DNA of 64,000 nucleotides from Gautieria morchelliformis (lineage: Eukaryota > Basidiomycota > Agaricomycetes > Gomphales > Gomphaceae): the NCBI GenBank assembly GCA_015179125.1, contig WHVA01000415.1, forward strand, positions 1 through 64,000, in the 5' to 3' direction. The notes beneath the pieces were generated by a model. That model was not told the DNA's origin and did not search any database. It was given only the letters and a program-made list of their open reading frames with translations. Positions 23,468 to 36,134 of this stretch are shown here, piece after piece; position 1 is the stretch's first letter; each line of letters opens with the position of its first letter. A program made the position numbers and the translations under genes.

Positions 23468-24547
23468 TCAGACGTCAGACTCACGTTTTCTTTTCTTCTT
23501 TCCACTGCCAGGCGGAGATTTTGCAGCCCCATCCTCAGTATGGGGATGTCCAGTGGCAGAAGGTCCCGCCGACAAAGGTCCCAGCGTGGCGGATGCTCTG
23601 GTGGGTTGATTCTCATTGGAAACGGTCACTCCACTGAAAGCTGCAGAAATATCAGAAGTGGCCTGAGTTTGGGTCTGAGCCGCGGTTGTGCGCATCGCAT
23701 TGAATAAGAGTGTAGAGTTTTCTTGCTTCTTGGTTGTCACTTTTCTCTGTTTGGTCACAGCAGCTGCCTCGCCCGCCGCTGGGTCCTCGGCATCGATGCC
23801 CTGTGATTTTCTGGAGGACGGCTCCGAATCCTCTGCAGTAGCTTTGCTTTGAGCTATTGGCCACAAGTATCCCATTCGAGGGGTAAAATCAGGCTTGTGA
23901 GACAATAAGATTCCAAGCGACGCCTGCAAAGAGCTCAGGGTTGCGAGCTAAACGCTGTATCAGTGGAGCACAGGGAATGAAGTGTAATCATATTGACTTG
24001 CCAGTCTGTTCGACACAACATTATATACATCTGGCGCCTGATATATGCGGTCGTGCATGATAAAGTATGCTGCCAATGGTCGAACTGCGAGAGAATTTCA
24101 TATCTTCTAGCAACAATACCATCACCCGAGCCTACCTTCATCAGGGGAAATACGGTCCCGTTTGTGGATTATGAACAGCGTTGGTGCCTCATCATGAACG
24201 AGCGCAAACTCGACACCTGTGAAGCGTCTGCTGCCAAAATTAGATCCAGTCTTGGAAGTATGCCGTGTTCTTTCCAGCCTTACTTGAGCTCTTCGGCCTC
24301 GTTTTCGAGGGGCATACCAGTGTGCATGGTTTGCATGCGGAGGACCTGGTTATTACTTTGCTTGTCATAAAACATCGATGTTGCAAAGTAGTCAAGCGCA
24401 GTCTGGCGTGTGAGTGGGCCGTTGGCCTGGAGGATCTGGGTCAGTCACTGAATGAGGTTGGCAAATAGATGGGGTGTGCACTTTAATCCACTCATGCCAG
24501 ATAAAAAAGCGGCTTGAGAAGTCGTCTTGGGGATGTGAGCTATCCAT
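23468..24547 (-). CDS. MED6: Mediator complex subunit 6
   Basis: Head-module subunit of the Mediator co-activator. The N-terminus MDSSHPQDDFSSRFFIWHEWI is the family start. Later exons give MFYDKQSNNQVLRMQTMH, a GMPLENEAEELK segment, FALVHDEAPTLFIIHKR and YIMHDRIYQAPDVYNVVSN. The last exon has LGILLSHKPDFTPRMGYLWPI, then a low-complexity tail (Ala, Thr, Gln) that ends in the basic stretch GKKKRKRESDV. That tail looks like a nuclear localisation signal and is longer than in yeast. Divergent from the NRAMP gene, with a 226-base spacer. Confidence 0.9.
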
Positions 24548-24773
24548 GGTGGAAGCAGACGACGTAGTGCTGTCGGGAACCGAATTAATTGCTCCCCCGG
24601 CGATTGGTTCCGCGCTTCCTACGGGGGCTTAATCGGCCCCGCACGGGTATGTATGCTAGAGCCAGAGTAATGGATAACTTGGAAGAGACAGTCAGTGCTC
24701 GCCCGACGCTCTGGACGCCGACTTCCTCTATGCTGGGTCATCGATTTTCATCTCCTAGTCACGTACCACCATC

Positions 24774-26987
24774 ATGTCGCATGATGGCCTTGCCGTTGTG
24801 GAAGAGGGGGATGTCCAGCCTGAACACTCCCAGACTAACAGCCCTGCCCTCACAGACACTCAGTTACTACCTCCACGCGAAACATTGTCATCAAGAGGGT
24901 CAAATATCTGGCATACCATCCGGCATCATTTCACTAGACATGCAGGAGCAGGTATTATGGCGAGTGTTGCTTATTTCGACCCGTTAGTGTGGCGCTTTCT
25001 GCTCCGAGTGCACGATTTGAGACATTTTACACTTTCCTATCTATAGAGGAAACTGGAGCGTAGACCTCCAAGCAGGGTCTGACTACGGCTACAAATTGCT
25101 ATTTGTTATCCTGCTTGCAGGCCTAGGTGCTATTGTTCTCCAGGTAAGTAACGTTCGATTCATCCGGTAAGTCGTTAAACTCTTCAAATTAGGTTTTGGC
25201 GTGTAGATTGGGATGTGTCACTGGGCTCGGTGCGTAGACGTCCAGGTTTCTGCCTAGGCGATCACTTACAGGCCATATCAAAGACCTAGCATCACATTGT
25301 CGTGTTCTTCTGCATGACCATCCACGACACCCACGTTTGATACGACGACTTGTCCTGTACCCTTTGTATGTGCTTTGTAAGTACCGTTTCATAAGGCCAA
25401 AGAACCTAAAAACGAACGACTGTGCGATGTAGCCGAAATTGCAATTATATCCACAGACCTCGCAGAACTACTGGGATCTGCCATTGCACTCACCTTGATA
25501 TTTCCCAAACTGCCGTTATGGGCTGGCGTTATCCTCACGTCCTTGGATGTGCTTGTCATTCTTGCGTTGAATGACGGGAACAAGGGTCGTCCCGTACGGC
25601 TGTTTGAAGCCATTATTATTGCTCTCGTGCGTACACGTTAGGACGATTCGATTTCTCTCAAATCGACATCTTTATGCCTTTCAGGTTCTCGCTGTGTTGA
25701 TATGTTTCATAGTCCTCATTGTCAAAGTCAACCCAAAATGGCCACAAGTTTTTAATGGATTTTTACCGTCAAAGACGCTTGTCAATCCTGGTGCTCTATA
25801 TATCTGTAACGGATTTTCTTGTCTGCCAGCATCTTGTGTGTTAACAGTTATTATAGCCATCGGAATTCTTGGTGCAACGGTCATGCCGCATGCATTGTTC
25901 CTAGGCTCTTCTCTCGCAACCCTGGATAGGGTTTCTTCCGCGCCCACATCGCTCCCCGGTCCTCCCCGCACCTTTACACTGAGCTCCACACGAAGCTATA
26001 TCCGTTCATTGTTCTATATGCACCGTGTTGCTGAAAACGACGAGGGGCCAGATCGGCAAACACGCCATGATGAACGGCTAAATAACTCCTTAGCTTTCGT
26101 TTCTTCGCACCTCAGGCATGGCACGGTTGACATTGGTGTGTCAACAAACCCTATGCCTGTATGCCATTAACATATCTTCACCTAGTTATGAGCCTCTTGG
26201 GTGTTGCTGTGCCTATAAATTCTGCGTACGTGCAAGGACAATGTACATCGATTGGACTTCTCCTGAGCCACTTTGCTTAGCATCTTAATTTTGGCGGGAG
26301 CAGTGTTTTTCTTCGATCCGAATAATGGGGGCGGAGTGACATCTCCGGCTGGGCTCTTCAATGTCCACGACTTGATTAACACCAAGTTAGGAAAGGGTTA
26401 GTTCCCCACCCGTGTTTTTTACCGCATGACTTTAGATAACCTGTCAACCAGCCGCGGCGCTAATGTTTGCCTTTGCCTTGCTCTGTGCCGGACAGAGCGC
26501 AAGTATCACAGCAACTCTGGCAGGGCAAATTGTTTCCGAAGGATTTCTGGAGTGGAAAGTGTCGGTAAGGGCTTAGAACAGACCTGAATCTAAATGAGTT
26601 TTGAGACCCCTTCATCGTCAGCCCTTCACCCGTCGTTTGGTTACTAGGTTGATGGGCTTGGTCCCTTCTACAATCGTTGCTGTCACGGTTGGGCGATCGG
26701 GAATCGACCAGTTACTGGTGGCATCACAGGTGACACTTTCAATCGTCCTGCCATTCGTCGTCTTTCCCCTTGTATACCTCACATCCAGCCATGTTGTCAT
26801 GCGCGTAAAGAAGCCCTCCTTCGAAGCCACGTCTATTGTGGACGCGTTTGGGGTACCGAAGCCACCTTCGAGCAGCGCAGAAGAGGTCAATTATCGCAAT
26901 GGTAAATTGGTGATGTGTCTGGGATACCTCATTTTCTGCCTGGTTGTGGTCGCAAATGCATATGTACTCGTGACATTGATGATATAG
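24774..26987 (+). CDS. NRAMP-family divalent metal transporter
   Basis: Proton-coupled importer of Mn2+, Fe2+ and related ions, of the yeast Smf1/Smf2 class. A polar N-terminus of about 55 residues precedes the first helix. The metal-binding motif of helix 1 reads DPGNW and is split by the first intron (24983-25046) between the Pro codon and Gly. The helix 6 motif is ATVMPHALFLGSSL. Other marks are STDLAELLGSAIAL, LNDGNKGRPVR, CAGQSASITATLAGQIVSEGF and a final long helix pair ending in VANAYVLVTLMI. A hydrophilic loop with several His and Arg lies at about 25970-26130. Both metal-site motifs are intact, so it is probably functional. The plasma or vacuolar/endosomal membrane cannot be told from sequence. 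Confidence 0.9.
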
Positions 26988-27128
26988 GTAGAATAAGGAC
27001 CGTAATGCCCTCGTTTGTTTTTCATACATGGCTGGGTGTGTAACTATGACTGCGAAAATATGAAATGCAGGGGCTGGTGGCTCATTCTTCCATTTACTTC
27101 ATCGTTGAGGTAATTCAGTTCCCAAAGG

Positions 27129-28199
27129 TCATGAGTCGGTTTTCTACAGCTTGCTTCAGCTAGTCCAACAATCAGCAATGAATAAGCCGAAGCCTGTGGT
27201 CTTTGAACCTACCGGTGGGCTAATGCCCTGACCTTCAAAATATGCCAACATGAATTCCTTTGATACCCAGTTGCTGGATATAGAACCAAGGTCTCGTACA
27301 ATCAGACGCCTCTCTTGGCTATTTGAGTTCCCTGTAGGGCCAGTAGCAGGGGGTGTCAAAAGCACGTCTAACGGAGTATGCTTGGTGAGAGGGGTGTTTG
27401 GAAAAATCGATTTGAATTTCAGTAACGGTGACACGGCGCCCTATAAGCTGGTTTATCAAGATGGATGATTTTGTAATCGGAACAAACTTACTGCCTCTTC
27501 GTCAGCCGTGATTAAGCCTTTGTTTCTGTGTAGGACCATTCGAGCTTGGAGGGCTCGCATGAACCCGTCTCGCAAGTGACTGTACGACGTTGAACGAGTT
27601 GGAACTGGTAATGACAAAGTGTGTCGATGAATACAAGTCAAAGCCGTAAGATATACTCACGTACTAATACGCATGACACAAGAAGAATTTTCCACTAAGT
27701 GTCGGATTTTCTCGTCAAAGCTGGCGTGTCGACTGATCTTCAGTTGGAGATGAGCCAAGTGACATGAAGAACAGATGAGAAAGGAATACAAACTGGAGGC
27801 GCACCAGTCAAATCAGCATAGAATCCGACTGAATAGACCTTCACGTTCAGGAATGAGACCTTCAGAAAACGTTAGACCAACCAGCACGGGCTCGTAGAGT
27901 ACGTCAAGGGTATGAACCTTCCGCACACCTACGCCCAGAAGAGTGTATGTGGGCAAGGGAAACCGTGAAGGAATGTGCAAGGTCGAAGGAAATTCAATGT
28001 CTGTGGCAGGGTCCTTAACTGTATTTGGATCAGTAGGAACACTAATAGGTGAAGAATCCAGACGAATAGTTGGACTGAGGACAAGAGTGCTGGTACCAGC
28101 GCCGACAACAGCCGTACCAATCGTCGCTATGTGCCACTTCCGAGAGCATATTATGCCTACGGCTGGCCTGCGACGCAGCCATGCAGAATACCAAAACAT
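27129..28199 (-). CDS. mitochondrial AIM18/AIM46-like chalcone-isomerase-fold protein
   Basis: The start MFWYSAWLRRRPAVG is basic and is followed by a hydrophobic stretch (ATIGTAVVGAGTSTLVL), fitting a mitochondrial inner-membrane protein. The chalcone-isomerase-like domain follows: TYTLLGVGVRKV in exon 1, RSTSYSHLRDGFMRALQARM in the middle exon, KFKSIFPNTPLTKHTPLDVL, then LIVRDLGSISSNWVSKEFMLAYFEGQGISPP. An intron after ISPP joins to KTDS and a stop at 27129. Without the splice the frame ends at 27156. Fungal members lack known catalytic activity, and AIM18/AIM46 in yeast affect mitochondrial inheritance. Convergent with NRAMP. Confidence 0.8.
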
Positions 28200-28418
28200 A
28201 ACCTAATTTCCACAGGCTGACGTCATTCTCGTATGTCAGCCGTATCTGGCGGAGTTAGAGGACGCGTACGCCACACGTACGCTCAAGGACGCGTCAGTCT
28301 TTCTTCAGCTACTTAAGTATTGACACCAAGATAAAACAGCTCCGATTTCGTTACAAGTGGTGCCTCAAAAGCATCTTTACACCGTTCTACTTGATAGCCA
28401 AAGGTCAACAGAACAGCT
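28200..28418. promoter_or_regulatory. shared 219-bp promoter region, AIM46-like / BLM10
   Basis: The interval between divergent starts. It holds GTACG-type repeats (ACGCGTACGCCACACGTACG) near 28262 and no TATA box. Confidence 0.4.
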
Positions 28419-31400
28419 ATGGATATCGAGATTGATCTCTCAACACCAGACACCCCCGACGTTGCTACACCGAATTCCAATGAAGATTCGGTAGCATATG
28501 ACACCAAATCACTGGAAACTTACCTTGCTTCAGTACCCTACAAGTGCGAATCCATACCAGATATGCATGGTAAACTCCGGCGTATTGTGGAAAGACTCAT
28601 TGTCTGCGTGAAATCAAGGGACTGGTCTAATGTGCATACATGCGACAGCTTGATTCACTGGTGAGCTTTCCCACCGCCGTGTTACCCGACATGCTCAGTG
28701 ACCTGCAGTTGGCTAATGCTTCAATATCCACTGCCCAAACCCATGCGCGTCGCGCTCGTCAAGTTATATTATGAACTGGCTCTCATACCCGGCATGGATC
28801 CACCTAATGTCCGAGGTTGGGCGGACATGCTCGTTAAGCTTCTAGCGAACAAAGGTCCTGGGTCAAAAAGGAAGCTTCATCTATCTGATCTGCAACTTCA
28901 GTGGCAACCCTTATGGAATGTCTTGCTGAAGGAATTGTTCCCGAAGAAAAGAGGCTCCGATAGCTCGTCAGTCAAATTTTTCACCGATTTGGCCGAAATT
29001 AACGAATCATTGTCAGTCGGAACATGGTTAACATCATGCTTTATGTTGCTGAACAGTGCAAGATATATTATCCACCTAGCGAGATCGAACATATGCTTAA
29101 CACATTTCTCCCTCTATTAACCCGTGATGTATGTTTATCTGCATTCGAGTCTCATAGACCTGTTCAAAAAATGTACGCATTTAGACGTACCTTATTATCG
29201 TGCACGTCTTAGCATCTTTTCTGCCGTTGGAGAATTGTCATAGTTATCTACCATTCTTCTTCAAACTCTGGGAGGCACTGAATTCTCATGCAAGTCACCA
29301 ATTCTTGCCTCTTTGCATATCCGCTGATTGTATACTCAGGTCGTTGATGAGCGCATGCTTGAAATCATGGGCAATTTGGCTGTCGAACATGTTGCTGGCA
29401 GGGATAACGAAGGTCATGACGGTAGTGATGTGGAATGGCAGGACATCGGTATCTTCTCTGAGGCTCAATGGACTGTGCTTGTTGGCAAATGTCTGGGCTC
29501 CTTCAGTAAGCTGGTTCTATAGTCCAGGAACTTTGCTGTTTTGATTGACGCTTCATCTAGATGTTCCGGTTGGTGCTACCAGGGGAGCGTCCACCACTGG
29601 AACACATGCGGATACCCAAGCAGATGCGCAAAGTCTTCGGATCAAGAGGACTACTAACCGTTTCAGTACGCAATTTCTTGACCAGCTTTCTGCAGTTACG
29701 CTAATTTATGTGTCATTTCAGATCATCTTGCTCAGACCCTGGTGTATTCCATGGGTGTCGACGGCCTGTCAAGAGGGCTCTACACTGACAAAGATAATGA
29801 ATCCACTGAGAATAATGAAAAGCGATATCTGGCTGGTTCACGTGCGCTTGACTCCCTCGAAACACTCATCACAAGCACAGAGACTTTTTTTCACCCCTCC
29901 AATGCCGGTTTGTGGACGCTCAATCTTACGACTTTTTTACACCGAGTCACCGCGGAGTTCGGCAAGAGATGGAAAGAAGAAGAACAGGCCACTTGCAGGA
30001 CACCTGTGGTATGTTGTCCTTCACACACGACTGGTAATGTTTAACGTTAGTATAGACACATCGACTCACTCCCGCGATTAAACGCCATTTTGTACTTGTT
30101 CTTCGTACGCCGGCTCTCCTCGCAATGTTCTCTAAGGATCCCATTTCTATGTCCTTCGCCCAAGGGGCCTTGCGTGCCATGGCTATTCTTGAACCTTCCC
30201 TTATTATGCCAGCCATACTTGAGCGCGCGTACAGCGGGCTCGAGAGTGTCAACGAAACTCACCGAACGACTGCGGTGTTGAGTACCCTTTCTGGTGTTGC
30301 GCTCCCACTTGTCTCGGAGAAGATGTGGCTTGGCGGACAAAAGCATCTCCTTCCACTTTTGGAACTATGTCTCCCCGGGATTGATTTGGTGCGCCTCGTC
30401 TGGCACGTATTGATTTACTGATAATAACACGAATTTCTCTTCCAGAATGACCCCACGAAGACTATCTGCGCGACTATGTTCATAGTCGCGACCCTTCAGA
30501 GTGTCAAGATAGCTGACTTGACGCAGATTGGTCGAATTTCTGCACCTGTTGTGGTGTCAGACGATATAGGCGATGTTGTGATGGCAGACGTGAATGAGAG
30601 ACTTCCTGATGGAGTCGAAGGTGGGCCAGAACAGATACTTGACAAAGCGGAGGAGCGAGCGCTTGTTCGAGAAAGCACGGCAGGTTTTGCCGGTGAGTAC
30701 ACTAGAATAAGTATCGTTTCCTCACTAATCCACTCTAGATTGGGTTGTGAGCTTCTTCAGGCGAGTATTTGCGTTGTATGAAAACCTGCCTGAGGAGGGC
30801 GGGAAACGTAACACAACCGTAGGGCCATTCTCAATTTACACGACATGCTGTGCTGATCTGAGATAAAGGGCGGCAAGCAGGAGGAGAGCGTCATCAAATC
30901 GTTGAAGAGTACACTCGACGTCATTTGCCTCCACTTATCTGATCCACTTTTTGATTTTGTCTTGAACCTGACGTTTGACTACGCAACGACCAATGCAAAG
31001 AGTAATGCTGTGCGAGCTTTCGGCGGCCTCGTTGGTTGTCTAGCCCGAGTTAAGCCGCAGAAGACTTTAGAAAAGTTTCTTCCCTATTGCTTGGCCCAGA
31101 TCGAAACCGAGCTGCGTCACGGCGCATCAAGGATCAGGACAACGTCTACTCATGGAGCTGTGCCCTCGGATACGAGCCTTCACTGGAGTGAGCATATGTT
31201 ACGAATTGTTATCTTGACACTGACCAAGGTCGTGCAGATATGTCAATTCTTCGGGGTTGTATGGGTTATGGAGGTCCTGCAGTAAGTTCATTCAATCTCT
31301 TCTGCTATCATTAATTAATGGGCTTTGCATAGTTACTTCAACACAAGGAAGAAGTTCTTAATCTAGTGTCACTTCTTATCGAGAAGACTCTTAGTGAACG

Positions 31401-34400
31401 AGGTTATACGAGCACCGGAAGACTAATTTCTCGAATTTTAAACACGGTGACCGGTATCCATCCGATCAACTCGCGATTTGTGAATACAGATGAATGGGAA
31501 GACGAAGGTATCGTATTTTTCATTGCATAGTGCCATGTGACGAATATTTGCAACAGCTTTTGATCAAGACAACTTCGTACATTGGGGGAAACTTTACGAG
31601 GCAAAAGACGTTAAAGTAGAATGGCACGGTGCGCTTTACATGCTGCATTTTTGTGTGCAACTCTAGTAATACATATGTTAGTTCCCTCGGACGAAGAAGT
31701 GACGTTTGCGCTTGAATTCTTGGAGAGGATTGTTAAGCCTACTATGAGTAAACTCCAAGGGCTTTTGACGCAACCTAAATCAACGTGGAACAGTGTCTGG
31801 AGAAACGATTTTTGCCGGTACGCACAATTTTTTTTCAACGTCATTTCCCAGCCCGTAATCGCTTTCTCCTGGCAGTTATCTTCACGCAGTGCGGTCAGCT
31901 TGGAGCGGACTGCCAACCATCGTCCTTGAAGGTCCAAAGGAAGTAGTGAACCCTTGCGTGATCGAAGATTGCGAGTTGTCTGAGCTGCTCGCTGTTCCAC
32001 TTGCGGTTGAAGCTGGCTTTACGCTTACCGACCCAGCCGATCCAAAATATCAGGCTGTCATGGCTCACAAAAGACAGTTCGGAGACGTTTTGCACCAGGC
32101 GTCGGTCGCATTGAGAGAGTCTGGTGAAGAAGACCACATCGATGCCATCCTAGCCATTTCACGTGCCATTGACGTGTATCTACTCGAATATGGCGTTACT
32201 GCAGGTGCGTTCGGTACATTGAACAAGAGTTACGTTGTTGTCAGAGAGTGGGTTTTTTTTATTCACCCATGTGTTTTGCAATGACCAACTTTCTAACATT
32301 AGTTTGCAACGGTTGTGGTCCAAATCAAAAGTATTCTCTCGTTTGGTTCTTATGAAACGTGCTCAGCTGTATCATTCTACGCGAGTTTACTTGAATGCTA
32401 TGTTTCGACACCGGGACGCACTTGATGATGATTTGCTGCGCGACCTGGTCGAACTCTCCCTGTCCCCATACACTCGCGTTCGACGGTATGCAAATGTCGT
32501 CGCTTCTTCTAAAAAATAATTTCATGATATACCACAGGTACGGCCAGTCTGTGCTAACGAGCGTCACGCAGCATTATATTCGGTCCACCCGTTTCACTCT
32601 TCCTCACTTATTCGATGCCTTGGGAAAGGGCAACGATCCCGACCGCATGAAAGGTGCACTTTACCTTCTGTCCAACAAACCCACTGCAACCTATGCATTG
32701 GCGGATCGTCAATACGCAGGCAGGTATCTCATGTCGCTCCTTGATTGTCAGCATCAGGAAAAGGTCAGCCACCAGAATTATACTGGTTCGGATGCCTGAT
32801 AAATCATTGTTTGAACAGCCCAGCATCCAGAAGCTTGTTTCGAACACGATGGCCGATGCCTTAAGCAACCTGACTCCCGAATCATTCTCAAGTCATCTGT
32901 ATACCTTGGACTTATCAAGCGTCGACAGGGCTGTCGGAGCCGTTCAAACAGAGTTTGGACTGCCCGACGCAGACTTGTTATTGTTAAACAGGGCAGTGTC
33001 GACACTACCTACTCGACTACGACGAAAGGAAGACCTATACTTGACCACTTTGAATTCAGTACTGGTAGTGGCTCGTGCTCCGACCACGCATGTGGGTTGC
33101 TTATCTAGCGTCGATTCTGAAGCTTTCACTGACCGTCCATCTGTAGTGGAGATATGTCCAAGCAGCCGCATGTTTTCTCTCGCACATGATCCGACGAGAT
33201 CATCCGCCTCCCCCCGATGTCGCACGCTTTTTTATTGATAATGTACTAAGCGATCACCCGTCATTGCGGGCTTATAGTCTCCTGTGAGAGATGAAAAGGT
33301 CTATGCCCTCGATTATACTCATCTGACGGGTCCTCTTTACAGAGCCATTGTGGAGATCCTCCGGGTAATTAAACTTAGAACATGGAGTAAAACTCCTGAG
33401 GAGCTGTGGCTCGACCAATGGCGAAATCCTCTTGCCATTGACTTGCATCCCACAAATCCAGACGCATTCATGGGCAGCTTGAGTCGTCCGTTGTCGGAGA
33501 CCCACGAGCAGTGAGTTGGCCGAGTCTTTGCCAGCTGCTCAGGTTGTATGCTGACAACGAGCGCCAGGTATTTTGTGGACAAGCTACCTACAGGATTTAT
33601 GGTATGGAGTGACAATGTGAAGGGATATTTACCTCCCCATGAGACCGCCTCTCCATTTTCATGGGATTTATCTTGTGCACCTGCCCTGGAGACTATTAGA
33701 CAAGCTGTGGACGAGGAAGCGTGGCTGGGCAAACTTGCTTCACTTTGGGCGCAAGAGTCCAACGGAGCTGCGAACACGACAACGGACGTGCGTTCAGAAC
33801 ATATTTCATTCATCAAGTCTTTGTGTATGTGCATTGCTCGTCATCCCCAGCCTTTGTTACTAACCGAGCGACAGTCAAGATGTATGAAGATCGGCACCTG
33901 GGCCACGCCCTGGCTATATTAGAGCCTATGTGGCAAGATGGGGATAGATTCAAACAACGAGCCGCCGCCGAGATCCTACAAGGCATCCTGAGAGGTGCAT
34001 TGGAGTACTCATATGTTGTGATTAGTAGTGACAACTAACCTGCCTCGCAGGGTCCAAACATTGGCCCACCACAGCCTCGTCTAGAGTCTGGGAATGGGTA
34101 ACCCCACGCCTGCCGCGGATCCTGGCTGCGATAACGCCAGACACGGTGCAGATCTGGCAGTCCGTATTTTCTTTGCAGCTACAAAGCCGCGATCCACGGA
34201 GGCATCAACCGCTGATTGACTTTATTGTCTCTCTCCCCCTGGAGTTTACAGGAACTTCTCCGTTTTTAAGCAAGTGATATCTTACACTGTCTAGCAGTGA
34301 CTGACCACGTGATTGTACAGTGAGCAAGTCCATCGGTCTTGTCGGAATTCTGGCGGAATGTCTAGGCCCACGATTCGAGCCCTTTGCGGCCAAGTACCTC

Positions 34401-35783
34401 CAGTTGTTCTTTGACAATGCCGATACTGGCTATGCAGAGGTGGGTGCCCTGTTTGCATCCGGTTGCGGCTGTCCTCACTGGTTACTTTAGATACGAGCTC
34501 ATATCGCTGCTGATCTTAATGCGATTGTGAAAATCCAGTGGCATCCAGCTTATCAGACCACGGCGGATTTGCTTCGAGCCGTCGGGACGAGTGCGGACCC
34601 GTTGCGTATTCGCGAGGCCAAGCACCGCGATAGGATTGGGGAGTTTGTTCGGCTGTTCCCAGAGTGGAAGCAGGCCCGCTTGCCACCGCCGAACCAGGCG
34701 CAGTCGCAGGTACGGCGGTCCTCAGACAGGGCGGATGACGGCAACTGACCCTGTTCCGGCAGTATGATAAAGTCGGGCTGATGCTGTTGCAATTCATCTG
34801 GACGGGTGCGCATGGCCCCTTCGCACCCGCCATCTTCGCGTATTTCGCGCCGCTGCTGCCCTCCTTCCTCGAGATGGCGGAGCTGAACGACGTGAGCACT
34901 TGACGCATGTGCCTGGTAGGCTGACATTGAAGTATATGCGCAGAGCTCCGAGCTGCAATTATACTCGACGGCGGTGCTGTACGTGCTGTCTGCCGTAGTC
35001 CCGCCCCCAGAGTACGTCGAGGCGGTGGCGCAGATGTTCGCGCAGGCGATCGTCTCCTCTACGAGCTGGCGTGTGCGGCTGAACGCGCTGCCGACGCTGG
35101 TCGTGTTCTGGTACCGCAACCTGACGTCCTTCTCCGAGGAGTCCGTCGCGCGGATGATGGACGTGCTGCTGCAGTGCCTGCACGACGAGAACCTGGAGGT
35201 GCGCGAGATGGCGGCGAAGACGCTGAGCTCCGTGCTGCGCAGCGCGCAGCGGCAGCGGATCCTGCCATTAAAGGTAGGGTAGATGCGCTCGCCACGAACG
35301 ACCCCCAGCACTAACGTGTGTTCGCGTCCAGGACCGCTTTGTGCGCGCCGTGCGGCGCGCGCGCCTCCCCGCGCGGCAGGCCCCAGGATACGCGGAGGCC
35401 CTGCGCACGCTGCACGCGGCGATCCTCGGGGTCGTCGCGCTGATCGACACGTACCCCTACACGGTCGCGCCCTGGATGCCGGCGCTGTGCGAAGGTGCGT
35501 CCCGTGGCTTCACAATTGCTCACGCCCGCTGACCCGCTGATGCATCGCAGTGCTCGCGTCACACGCCACAGACCCGCCGCCGATCGCGCACACGATCCGC
35601 AGGTACAGAAGTTTCATGCAGTTGACGCGTCAATAAGTATCTGACATGCGTGCGCCATATAGATGCGCGGCGGACTTCAAGAAGACGCACCAGGACATGT
35701 GGCACATTGACCAGCACCGGTTCAATGAGGACCAGCTGCAAGCGCTGTCAACGATGCTGTCCGGCAACTCGTACTACGCCTAA
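28419..35783 (+). CDS. BLM10: proteasome activator BLM10/PA200
   Basis: A giant HEAT-like repeat protein that caps the 20S proteasome. The N-terminus (YLASVPYKCESI) and LPKPMRVALVKLYYELALIPG follow the family pattern. The middle exons include SEAQWTVLVGKCLGSF, FAQGALRAMAILEPSL and NAVRAFGGLVGCLARVKP. Late exons contain TSWRVRLNALPTLVVFWYRN, LHDENLEVREMAAKTLSSVL and KDRFVRAVRRARLP. The gene ends in SGNSYYA: the YYA ending is the hydrophobic-Tyr-X motif that inserts into the proteasome alpha ring and opens its gate, so the C-terminus is intact. There are about 25 or more short introns; exon edges are approximate. Composition changes sharply near 34750: the last kilobase is much richer in GC, with third-position G or C dominating. 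Confidence 0.9.
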
Positions 35784-36134
35784 ACGACGGCGTCGTCGGC
35801 GGGAGAACGTTACTATTATTACGCCTAAAGTGGAGGTCGTGACGCCTATCCTGTACATACACGCATGGCTGCGCAAAACATTGATTTGATTGCAGAAGAC
35901 TGTAATAATAAGTTCACGAAAGCAAATGTATCACATGCATGAGGGAGACCACACTAGGCGTCAATACCGGAGACTCGGCGGAAAAAAATCAAGAGGTACG
36001 TAGTAAGCAGACAGCAGAGAGATAAGAGGCAGTCAGTAAACAGGCGGTCCAAGATGGGAATGGACAAAAAAAAATTTCATAATCATTGCATCCGATTGCG
36101 GGTAAGGAAATTGTTGTAGAGTGCGAGACGGGGG
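35784..36134. other. convergent 3' spacer, no gene seen
   Basis: 3' flanks of BLM10 (plus) and the CCCH gene (minus). It is less GC-rich than the coding DNA on either side and includes an A-run at 36066. Confidence 0.6.

Noticed and set aside
34553..35311. 252-residue antisense frame opposite BLM10
   Set aside because: It lies opposite well-supported BLM10 exons in GC-rich DNA, where antisense frames stay open.
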